A stretch of DNA of 18,436 bases from Betaproteobacteria bacterium. GTDB taxonomy: Bacteria; Pseudomonadota; Gammaproteobacteria; Burkholderiales; SG8-41. The notes under the pieces were generated by a model. That model saw only the letters and a list, made by a program, of their open reading frames with translations. It was not told the origin of the DNA and did not search any database. The stretch covers positions 1-18,436 of the forward strand of contig JAQGNC010000495.1 in NCBI GenBank assembly GCA_028292065.1, in the 5' to 3' direction. The translations under genes and the position numbers were made by a program. Positions 6,818 to 13,283 of this stretch are shown in pieces; the stretch's first letter is position 1, and every line of letters begins with the position of its first letter.

Positions 6818-8056
6818 TCACGGCCGGTGCAGCGTCGCCGCCTCGCGCGTGAAGAGGCGGCGGCCGCGCTTGAAGCCCATCACCGGCTGCGCCACCGTCG
6901 CGATGACCTCTGCCGCCGATTTCGCGTTCCACACCACGAGATCGGCGGGGTTGCCGACCGCGATACCGTAATCGTCGTCGCGCAGCATGCGCGCGGGCCG
7001 ATCGCTGATCATCGCGAAGCATTCGGACAGATCGGTCTCGGTGCCCCGCTGCACGACATTCGCGTACATGTTCGCGATGCGCACCAGCGAGCAGTCGCCG
7101 TACGGCGTGAAAGGATTGAGCACGTTGTTGGTCGCGATCGAGCAGTTCGCGCCCTGTGCGACGAGCGCGTTGGCGTCCGCGACGCCGCGCATCACGCTGT
7201 GCTCCTGATGCCGCCCGCTCGTGAAGAGGTCGGTCGCCGGCAGCACCGCCACCGCGACGCCCGCCCCGGCGAGGCGTTTGCCGAGCGCCGCCACCTGCTC
7301 GTCGGTCATGCACGAATACTTGTTGCCATGCCCGATCGCGACGCGCCCGCCCCACCCCATGCGGTCGGTGAGATCGCAGATCTGCCACGCCATCGTGTCG
7401 TCGAGGGTGTAGCCGCCGTCGCCGTGGATGTCGATATCGACGTTGAAATCTTTCGCGACCGCGAAGATGCGCTCGATCTGCGCCGGGCCGTTGGAGTCGT
7501 AGCGCGGCGCGCCGCCGACCACGGTCGCGCCCCGTTCGAGCGCTTTGACCACCGTCGCTTCCGCACCCGGCACGTTCGTCCAGCCTTCCTGGAGAAACAC
7601 GCAAAGCTGAAGGTCGAAACCCCACGCGTAATCCTTCGCGAGGCGCTCGATCGCTTCGAAGCCGCGCAGCCCGATCGGCGCATCGACCTCGATATGGGTG
7701 CGCATGTGCAGCACGCCGTTGAGCATGCACTGCTCGAGGGTCTCGCGCGATCGCGCGTAGATGTCTTCGACCGTGAAGCTGTCTTTCACCGCCGATACGC
7801 GCTTCATGTAATCGGTCGCGCGGCGGTCTTCGAGCGGCGCGACGCGATCGAGTATCCGCGACTTGTCGAGGTGGAAGTGACTCTCCACCAGGCCGGGCGA
7901 CACGAAACGCCCGCCCGCGTCGACGCGCTCGCCCTCACCTGGAATCTGCGGCTCGATCGCGGCGATACGGCCGTCGGACACTGCGATATCGACGGTCGCG
8001 CCGGCCACGCCGCGATTCGCCACCCGGGCATTGCACAGGATGAGACTGAAAGACAC
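6818..8056 (-). CDS. Cytosine-deaminase-like metal-dependent amidohydrolase
   Basis: A 412-residue cytosolic hydrolase of the amidohydrolase superfamily, cytosine deaminase-like branch (TIM barrel with small beta-sandwich). The N-terminal sandwich strand is followed by the metal motif SHFHLDK (His60, His62), MRTHIEVD (118-125), DIDIHGDGGY (His211) and IGHGNKYSC (His243). The family Asp ligand (Asp313 in E. coli CodA) aligns with ATNNVLNPF (Asn310/Asn311), and CodA Glu217 aligns with Gly214, so chemistry may differ from true deaminases. GTG at 8056 is chosen because AGGGAG lies six bases upstream and the protein then begins as relatives do. The frame continues to 8218, but that part overlaps the promoter region. 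It is divergent from the liv-type ABC operon, suggesting it acts on the imported compound. The substrate is unknown. Confidence 0.88.
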   Translation of the reverse strand: MSFSLILCNARVANRGVAGATVDIAVSDGRIAAIEPQIPGEGERVDAGGRFVSPGLVESHFHLDKSRILDRVAPLEDRRATDYMKRVSAVKDSFTVEDIYARSRETLEQCMLNGVLHMRTHIEVDAPIGLRGFEAIERLAKDYAWGFDLQLCVFLQEGWTNVPGAEATVVKALERGATVVGGAPRYDSNGPAQIERIFAVAKDFNVDIDIHGDGGYTLDDTMAWQICDLTDRMGWGGRVAIGHGNKYSCMTDEQVAALGKRLAGAGVAVAVLPATDLFTSGRHQEHSVMRGVADANALVAQGANCSIATNNVLNPFTPYGDCSLVRIANMYANVVQRGTETDLSECFAMISDRPARMLRDDDYGIAVGNPADLVVWNAKSAAEVIATVAQPVMGFKRGRRLFTREAATLHRP

Positions 8057-8062
8057 GTTCGA

Positions 8063-8068
8063 CTCCCT
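8063..8068 (-). promoter_or_regulatory. Ribosome-binding site fixing the amidohydrolase GTG start
   Basis: AGGGAG on the minus strand lies six bases before GTG 8056. It decides in favour of this start over the upstream in-frame ATG at 8218, which would add a 54-residue leader with no family similarity that I can see. Confidence 0.75.
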
Positions 8069-8168
8069 ACACGCTGTGAAGATGCTGAAGTTTACGTCGG
8101 GAACGCTCCTTTTCGTCGCAATGCGCCAGTGTGGGGTAAAGGTCACGGGCAACAGACGAGCGCGCCGG

Positions 8169-8196
8169 TTGACAGCGTTGTTCCGCCTGCTACAGT
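8169..8196 (+). promoter_or_regulatory. Sigma-70-type promoter for the ABC transporter operon
   Basis: TTGACA (8169-8174) is a perfect -35 hexamer. It is followed after 16 bases by TACAGT (8191-8196), a four-of-six -10 match. Transcription would start near 8203, about 34 bases before the binding-protein ATG at 8237. The site lies in the 180-base gap shared with the divergent amidohydrolase. No clear operator palindrome was found by eye. Confidence 0.6.
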
Positions 8197-8236
8197 CGTG
8201 ACGCCACTCGTGGCTCACTCAAAGGAGGGGGGCACC

Positions 8237-9502
8237 ATGAACACGAACCGGGCAATCTCGAGCGTTCCCTTTCTCGTTCTATCGCTCCTCCTCTGCACGG
8301 GTCCTGCACTGGCGCAGTGCAAGGTGGGCGTGCCTGCCATCAAGGTCGGCGCGCAGGGCGCAGCCTCGGGTCCGCACTCGGACTACGGGCGGCAGATCGA
8401 GATGGGCTCCATCATGGCGATGGAGGAGATCAATGCCGCCGGCGGCATCCTCGGCTGCAAGGTCGAGGTGAGGTTCATGGACGACGAGAACAAGGCCGCC
8501 ACCGGCGTGCGCAATGCGCGCCTGCTGGTGGCCGACTGGGGCGCTCACTTCCTCGTCGGGACCGACTCGAGCGGCGTCGCGATGGCGCTCGGGCCGGTGC
8601 TCGCGGAGCTGAAACGCATACAGTTCTTCACCCATGCGGCGACGCACCGCCTGACTGAAGAACTGGTTGCGGGCAAAGGCATTCAGGAAATCGTTCGCGT
8701 GAGCGTCCCCGTCTACCAGGACGCGATCATCGCGGCGTTGATCTTCAAGGACCGCAAGGACATCAAGCGCTGGGCGAACATCGGGGCGGACTACGAATAC
8801 GGTTACGTGTCGTGGAACCTCTTCAAGGAGACGCTGAAGAAGTATCGGCCCGACGTCGAATTCGTCGGCGAAGCGTGGGCGCCCTTCCTCACGCTCGACT
8901 TCTCGCCGCACATCTCCGCGGTCATGGCGCAAAAGCCCGACGCGATCTTCGCGACGCCGTGGGCTGGTGAAGCCGTGCAGCTCCTGAGACAGGCGCTAAT
9001 TTCCGGTGTATTCGACAACACCCAGGCGTGGTGGCAGGCGATGGGCGGCTCGGTCGACGTGCTCGAAGGGATAACCGCGGAAGTCCAGAAAGACCGCTTC
9101 AAAGGCAAGCTCTGGGCGACTGCGCGCTACATCCACAACTGGCCCGACACCGCCGACAACAAGGCTTTCATCGAACGCTTCAGGAAGCGCTGGAAACGCT
9201 TTCCCAACTACTCGGCGGAGACGACCTATTCCGCGTTCTTCATCATGAAAGCGGCGGTGGAGAAAGCCGGCAGCCTCGATACCGCAAAGGTCATTGATGC
9301 GATGAAGGGAATGCAGATCAGAAATCCCGGGGGCGTGCGGGTCTTCAGGAGCGAGGATCACCAGTTCATCTACAACGTGCCGGCGGGACGTCCGATGATG
9401 GACCCGAAATACCCGATTCCCGTGCTCGGCGACTTGAAGGTGTTCCCGGCGAAGGACTATTACCGGCATCCGCCGTTCACGCCGGTGTCGGTGACGAAGT
9501 AA
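8237..9502 (+). CDS. Branched-chain-amino-acid-type ABC transporter substrate-binding protein (LivK-like)
   Basis: A 421-residue periplasmic binding protein of the type 1 fold used by Liv/HAAT and amide/urea ABC importers. It captures the ligand and delivers it to the LivHM channel encoded downstream. The signal peptide VPFLVLSLLLCTGPALA is cleaved near residue 26. The mature chain shows IKVGAQGAASGPHSDYGRQI, GSIMAMEEINAAGGILGCKV and the typical FMDDENKAATGVRNARLLV. ATG 8237 is supported by the very strong AAAGGAGGGG upstream. The same frame is open far upstream (to 6827), but that part is only the antisense of the amidohydrolase. It is the first gene of a five-gene operon. Ligand specificity cannot be deduced; amino acids, amides and aromatic acids are all possible for this family. 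Confidence 0.92.
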   Translation: MNTNRAISSVPFLVLSLLLCTGPALAQCKVGVPAIKVGAQGAASGPHSDYGRQIEMGSIMAMEEINAAGGILGCKVEVRFMDDENKAATGVRNARLLVADWGAHFLVGTDSSGVAMALGPVLAELKRIQFFTHAATHRLTEELVAGKGIQEIVRVSVPVYQDAIIAALIFKDRKDIKRWANIGADYEYGYVSWNLFKETLKKYRPDVEFVGEAWAPFLTLDFSPHISAVMAQKPDAIFATPWAGEAVQLLRQALISGVFDNTQAWWQAMGGSVDVLEGITAEVQKDRFKGKLWATARYIHNWPDTADNKAFIERFRKRWKRFPNYSAETTYSAFFIMKAAVEKAGSLDTAKVIDAMKGMQIRNPGGVRVFRSEDHQFIYNVPAGRPMMDPKYPIPVLGDLKVFPAKDYYRHPPFTPVSVTK

Positions 9503-9521
9503 GCCGCGCGTGAACTCACGC

Positions 9522-9646
9522 TGCCGTTCATCCCTTCGGCTGCGGCGCTTCGGCGCCTGGCTCAGGGCACCGCTTCGACGGCCGCGACCGCTGCTCGGCA
9601 CGAACGGGGTGCCGTTCGCCCTCAGCCTGTAGAAGGGTGAACGGCA
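9522..9646. repeat. Dispersed palindromic repeat, family A, before livH
   Basis: The element is bounded by TGCCGTTCATCCCTTC (9522-9537) and its near-exact inverse GAAGGGTGAACGGCA (9632-9646). Inside its right end is a hairpin: GCCGTTCGCCCT (9611-9622) pairs with AGGGTGAACGGC (9634-9645) through an 11-base loop. It fills most of the 150-base gap between the binding-protein gene and livH. It is related to the element at 1563-1634. Confidence 0.75.
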
Positions 9647-9652
9647 CACCCG

Positions 9653-10510
9653 ATGGAAAACATCATCTACCAGGGCCTTGTCGGCGTGTCGCTCGCGATG
9701 TATCTGTGGCTGATTTCGGCCGGGCTGACGATCATCTTCGGCGTGCTGCGCATCGTGAACTTCGCGCACGGCAGCCTCTTCATGGTCGGCGCTTATCTCG
9801 CCTACACCTTCTACGGCCAGATGGGACTGCCGTTCGGCGTCGCAATCGTGCTCAGTCTTCTCGGCACCGGACTGCTCGGCTTCTTGATGGAACGCCTGTT
9901 TCTGCGGCGGCTCTACGCGGTCGATGAGGCGTACCAGCTCCTGCTCACCTTCGGGTTCATCCTGATCCTCGACGACGCGGTCAAGATCATCTGGGGCGGC
10001 GTCTTCAAAATCCCGCCGATGCCGGAATTTCTCGACGGCGCGTGGAACGTCGTCGGGAGGCCCTACCCGATCTACAACGTTTTCGTGATCGCGGTCGGGC
10101 TCGTGGTGGCGGTCGCGCTCTGGGTGATGCTCGAAAAAACGTGGTGGGGAAGAATCGCGCGGGCGACCGCTGCCGACCGTGAAATGGCGAGCGCGATCGG
10201 CATCGACGTTCGGCGTGTTTTCTCGGGCGTGTTCGTCGCGGGCTCGATGCTCGCCGCGCTCGGCGGCGCGATCGGCACGCCGGTCCGGGTCGCTGCGCCG
10301 GGGATCGGTTCGGCCATGATCATCCAGGCTTTCATCATCACGGTCATCGGGGGCCTCGGCAATCTCAAAGGCGCTTTCGTGAGCTCCCTCATCGTCGGCG
10401 TGCTGAGCGCCTACGGCACGCTCTACTTTCCGGTCTTCGAGCTCTTTTTCATTTTCGTCATCATGGCCGTCGTCCTTCTGGTGCGCCCGCAGGGGCTGTT
10501 CGCACGATGA
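9653..10510 (+). CDS. livH: Branched-chain-type ABC transporter permease LivH
   Basis: A 285-residue inner-membrane permease of the LivH family with about eight hydrophobic segments. It forms the translocation channel with LivM. Family blocks are SAGLTIIFGVLRIVNFAHGS near the N-terminus (residues 23-42), the cytoplasmic coupling loop RATAADREMASAIGID, then SMLAALGGAIGTP, and the C-terminal VIGGLGNLKGAFVSSLIVG with the final VLLVRPQGLFAR. ATG 9653 gives the normal N-terminus but has no Shine-Dalgarno sequence at standard spacing. The nearest GAAGGG (9632-9637) is 15 bases away and mostly inside a hairpin of a repeat element. livM starts 10 bases after the stop. Confidence 0.93.
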   Translation: MENIIYQGLVGVSLAMYLWLISAGLTIIFGVLRIVNFAHGSLFMVGAYLAYTFYGQMGLPFGVAIVLSLLGTGLLGFLMERLFLRRLYAVDEAYQLLLTFGFILILDDAVKIIWGGVFKIPPMPEFLDGAWNVVGRPYPIYNVFVIAVGLVVAVALWVMLEKTWWGRIARATAADREMASAIGIDVRRVFSGVFVAGSMLAALGGAIGTPVRVAAPGIGSAMIIQAFIITVIGGLGNLKGAFVSSLIVGVLSAYGTLYFPVFELFFIFVIMAVVLLVRPQGLFAR

Positions 10511-10520
10511 AGCCGCGCGG

Positions 10521-11492
10521 ATGAGCGGCCGCCTGTCCCCGCGCGCCGCGGCGGCGCTCGCCGTGCTGGTGCTGGCGCTCGCCATGCTGCCATGGCTCGC
10601 CGGCCGGTACCCGGTCTACCTCGTGATGCACATCCTGATCCTCGCGGTGTTCTCGCTCGGCTTCAACCTGCTGTTCGGCTATACGGGCCTGCTGTCGTTC
10701 GGCCAGGCGGGCTTTTTCGCGGTGGGCGCGTACGCCTGCGGCAAGATCCTGCTCTTCGTGCCCAACCTCCTCCTCGGTCTCGCGGGCGGCGTCGCGACGG
10801 CCGGCGTGGCGGCGCTGGTGCTCGGCATTCTTTCGGTGCGCCACACGCGGATCTACTTTTCGATGCTGACCCTGGCGTTCGGCATGATGATCTATTCGGT
10901 CGCATGGAAATGGCGCGACGTAACCGGCGGAGACGACGGGCTCGTGGGAATTCCGCGAGCGCCGCTGGAGATTCCCGGGCTCTTCAGTATCGGCGTCTCC
11001 GCGATCGAAGGGTATTACTACGTCGTCCTCGCGCTCGCGCTCGTCGCGATCGTCGCGATGCACCGGCTTGTGCATTCACCCCTCGGCCTCACGCTACAGG
11101 CGATCCGCGACAGCGAAACGCGGGCCGAATTCGCGGGGGTCCCGGTGCGCAAGTACCGTCTCGTCGCGTTCACGATCGCAGGGCTCTACGCGGGACTGGC
11201 GGGCGCGCTCCTTTCGCCATTGGAGAATACGGTCACGCCGCCGGTTGCGCACTGGAGCACCTCGGCCGAGCCGGTGCTCGCGACCCTGCTGGGCGGCATC
11301 CATTCTTTCGCCGGACCGATCGTGGGCGCGGTGCTGTTTTTTGTGATCAGGGACGTGATCGTGCGCTTCACCGAGTACTGGCTGCTCGTGTACGGCGTGA
11401 TCGTGGTCGCGCTCGTCATGGGCTTTCCCGAAGGCGTGATGAGCATGTTCAAGAAGCGGCGGACAGACCGGGGTCAGACCCCCGGGGTCTGA
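10521..11492 (+). CDS. livM: Branched-chain-type ABC transporter permease LivM
   Basis: A 323-residue inner-membrane permease of the LivM family, the partner of LivH. It has about nine or ten hydrophobic segments. The family signature NLLFGYTGLLSFGQAGFFAV lies around residues 50-70. The coupling loop LQAIRDSETRAEFAGVPV is followed by FTIAGLYAGLAGAL and the C-terminal LLGGIHSFAGPIVGAVLFF. ATG 10521 follows livH by 10 bases with only a weak ribosome site, which suggests translational coupling. The last residues DRGQTPGV and the TGA stop are encoded by a perfect-looking palindrome (11470-11496). The native C-terminus probably ended near MFKKRR and was altered by insertion of that element. Confidence 0.92.
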   Translation: MSGRLSPRAAAALAVLVLALAMLPWLAGRYPVYLVMHILILAVFSLGFNLLFGYTGLLSFGQAGFFAVGAYACGKILLFVPNLLLGLAGGVATAGVAALVLGILSVRHTRIYFSMLTLAFGMMIYSVAWKWRDVTGGDDGLVGIPRAPLEIPGLFSIGVSAIEGYYYVVLALALVAIVAMHRLVHSPLGLTLQAIRDSETRAEFAGVPVRKYRLVAFTIAGLYAGLAGALLSPLENTVTPPVAHWSTSAEPVLATLLGGIHSFAGPIVGAVLFFVIRDVIVRFTEYWLLVYGVIVVALVMGFPEGVMSMFKKRRTDRGQTPGV

Positions 11493-11496
11493 TCCC
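11470..11496. repeat. 13-bp inverted repeat, family E, overlapping the livM stop
   Basis: GGGGTCAGACCCC (11470-11482), one C, then GGGGTCTGATCCC (11484-11496) form an almost perfect palindrome with one G-T type mismatch. It contains the livM stop codon and encodes its last residues. It can act as a strong hairpin at the end of livM. Confidence 0.85.
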
Positions 11497-11505
11497 GCCG
11501 ATAAT

Positions 11506-11552
11506 CTCCCTCCCCCCACGATGGTGGGGAGAGGGTCGGGGTAAGGGGCAAC
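11506..11552. repeat. Palindromic element, family B, between livM and livG
   Basis: CCCTCCCCCCAC and GTGGGGAGAGGG form a stem around the loop GATG, followed by TCGGGGTAAGGGGCAAC, the same right end as other family B copies (AGGGTGAGGGGCAAC at 4358-4372). It ends four bases before the livG start codon. Confidence 0.8.
11543..11548 (+). promoter_or_regulatory. livG: Ribosome-binding site of livG within a repeat element
   Basis: AAGGGG lies seven bases before GTG 11556 and is part of the conserved right end of the family B repeat. Since GTG 11556 is the only start giving a complete ABC domain, the repeat appears to supply this site. Confidence 0.65.
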
Positions 11553-11555
11553 CCG

Positions 11556-12308
11556 GTGTCACTACTCACGGTCCAGAGCATCACCAAACACTTCGGCGAC
11601 TTCACCGCCGTGGACGGGCTGAGCCTCACGCTCCCCGCGGGCCGGCTCACCGCGGTCATCGGCCCGAACGGCGCCGGCAAGACCACGCTCATCAACCTGG
11701 TCACCGGCGCGGTTGCACCCGACAGCGGAGCGGTCTATCTCAAAGGCGAAGCGATCACGCGTCTCGCCGTGCACCATCGCATACGCAAAGGGCTATCCCG
11801 ATCTTTCCAGATCATGAACATCTTTGCGCGTCTCACGGTGCTTCAGAACATCCTGCTGCCGGTGCTCGCACGCCGCGGACGCACCGCCCAGGCGTTCCAT
11901 CGCTGGGGGCGGGAGACCGAGGCGATTGCCGAGTCGCGTGCAATCCTGCGAGAGATCGGCCTCGTCGAGGTCGAGAACACGCCGGCCGGGGTTCTTTCGC
12001 ATGGAGACCAGCGGCTGCTCGAGCTGGGAATCGCGATCGCCCCCGGACCTGAGCTGTGTTTTCTCGACGAGCCTTCGTCGGGGCTCACCTCGGTCGAGCG
12101 CTCGACCGTGCTCGCACTCGTTCGGAAAATCTCGGTGGAGCGCCGCACCACCTTCGTCATCGTCGAGCACGACATGGACGCGGTGTTTGCGCTGGCGGAC
12201 TGGATCGTCGTGCTCGACCGCGGTCGACTGCTCGCGGAAGGCCCGCCCGCGCAGATCCGCGAGAACCGCGCCGTGCGCGAGGTTTATCTGGGCGAGGAAA
12301 CGGCATGA
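11556..12308 (+). CDS. livG: Branched-chain-type ABC transporter ATP-binding protein LivG
   Basis: A 250-residue ATPase subunit of the importer, cytosolic and bound to LivHM. Walker A GPNGAGKT is at residues 36-43 (Lys42). The signature loop is LSHGDQRLLELG (147-158), a variant of LSGGQ with His and Asp. Walker B CFLDEP is at 168-173 (Glu172), and the switch histidine is in IVEHDMDAVF (His205). The segment GLSRSFQIMNIFARLTVLQN carries the Q-loop glutamine. The start is GTG 11556, preceded by AAGGGG at good spacing; no other start preserves the first strand. It ends in ATGA, overlapping the livF start by four bases. It is separated from livM by two palindromic repeats. Confidence 0.93.
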   Translation: MSLLTVQSITKHFGDFTAVDGLSLTLPAGRLTAVIGPNGAGKTTLINLVTGAVAPDSGAVYLKGEAITRLAVHHRIRKGLSRSFQIMNIFARLTVLQNILLPVLARRGRTAQAFHRWGRETEAIAESRAILREIGLVEVENTPAGVLSHGDQRLLELGIAIAPGPELCFLDEPSSGLTSVERSTVLALVRKISVERRTTFVIVEHDMDAVFALADWIVVLDRGRLLAEGPPAQIRENRAVREVYLGEETA

Positions 12309-13006
12309 TCCTCGCGGTGCGCGATCTCGTCACCGGCTATGGTGTGGGTGCCGTGATACACGGCGTATCGGTCGACGTCGCGGCAGCCGAAGTCGTCTGC
12401 CTCCTCGGTCGCAACGGCGCCGGCAAGAGCACGACGCTGCGCAGCATCATGGGGCTGACCCCGCCTCGCAGCGGGACGGTCGAGTTCACGGGAATGCGTA
12501 TCGAAGGACGCCAGTCGTTCGAGATCGCGCGACTCGGCATCGGCTACGTGCCTGACGACCGGCGAATCTTCGTGGACCTCACGATCGAGGAGAACCTCGA
12601 CATCGTGCGTCGGGTGATGCGCCGCGATGGGCACTGGACGCTCGAGCGCGTGTTTCAGCTCTTTCCCGCGCTCGCCGAGCTCAGGCGCAAGAGCGGCTCG
12701 GGACTTTCGGGCGGCGAGCAGAAGATGCTGGCGATCGGCCGGGCGCTGATGGGAAACCCGGCCCTGCTCATACTGGACGAGCCTTCGGAGGGTTTGAGCC
12801 CGCTCATGGTCAGGACCCTGATCGAAGCGATCCACCGCATTCGTGAGGACGGGGTGACGCTCCTGATCGCCGATCAGAACGTCAAATTCGCGCGTCGTGT
12901 CGCGGACCGCGGCTACATCATGGAAAAGGGAACCATCCGCTACTCCGGCGCGCTCGAAGCGCTCTGGGCAAACGAGGACATCGTGCGGCGATACCTCGCG
13001 TTGTGA
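12305..13006 (+). CDS. livF: Branched-chain-type ABC transporter ATP-binding protein LivF
   Basis: A 233-residue second ATPase subunit, expected to form a heterodimer with LivG. Walker A GRNGAGKST is at residues 35-43 (Lys41). The Q-loop region reads GIGYVPDDRRIFVDLTIEEN, the typical LivF version of which is YVPEGRRIFP. The signature LSGGEQ is at 134-139 and Walker B LLILDEP at 154-160 (Glu159). As in other LivF proteins the switch histidine is replaced by Gln (LLIADQNV). ATG 12305 overlaps the livG stop (ATGA), so translation is coupled. It is the last gene of the operon; the next gene is 277 bases downstream. Confidence 0.93.
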   Translation: MILAVRDLVTGYGVGAVIHGVSVDVAAAEVVCLLGRNGAGKSTTLRSIMGLTPPRSGTVEFTGMRIEGRQSFEIARLGIGYVPDDRRIFVDLTIEENLDIVRRVMRRDGHWTLERVFQLFPALAELRRKSGSGLSGGEQKMLAIGRALMGNPALLILDEPSEGLSPLMVRTLIEAIHRIREDGVTLLIADQNVKFARRVADRGYIMEKGTIRYSGALEALWANEDIVRRYLAL

Positions 13007-13043
13007 CGCCGCTCCGGTCGCGCCGGCGCGCTGTGATCCACCG

Positions 13044-13079
13044 CCCGTCACCCTGACCTCCTCCCCGCACGCGGGCGAG
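13044..13079. repeat. Partial family B repeat downstream of livF
   Basis: CCCGTCACCCTGACCTCCTC then CCCGCACGCGGGCGAG matches the left half of the element at 16089-16180. The inner CCCGCACGCGGG is a short hairpin. It may mark the end of the liv transcript. Confidence 0.6.
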
Positions 13080-13283
13080 CAAAGGCGTATCGAACTCGAC
13101 TCGAGTCCATGCGGGGACAGCGCCGCTGCGACACGAAGATTGCTACGGTTGCCGGATGAAGAATCGTTTACATTCACCCGGCTTCCCGCCTGAGCCCGGT
13201 GCGCCGGCACCGCGCCATGCGTGCCGCTGGTAAAATCGCCTGCCTGCTGCCGCACTGGTCTTCCGAACGCCTCCTCCCCCCGC

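Noticed and set aside
8057..8218. 54-residue N-terminal extension of the amidohydrolase
   Set aside because: It overlaps the divergent promoter region and has no family similarity, while GTG 8056 has AGGGAG at ideal spacing.
6827..8236. 470-codon upstream extension of the ABC binding-protein frame
   Set aside because: It is antisense to the amidohydrolase. The real start at 8237 has a very strong ribosome site and a proper signal peptide.
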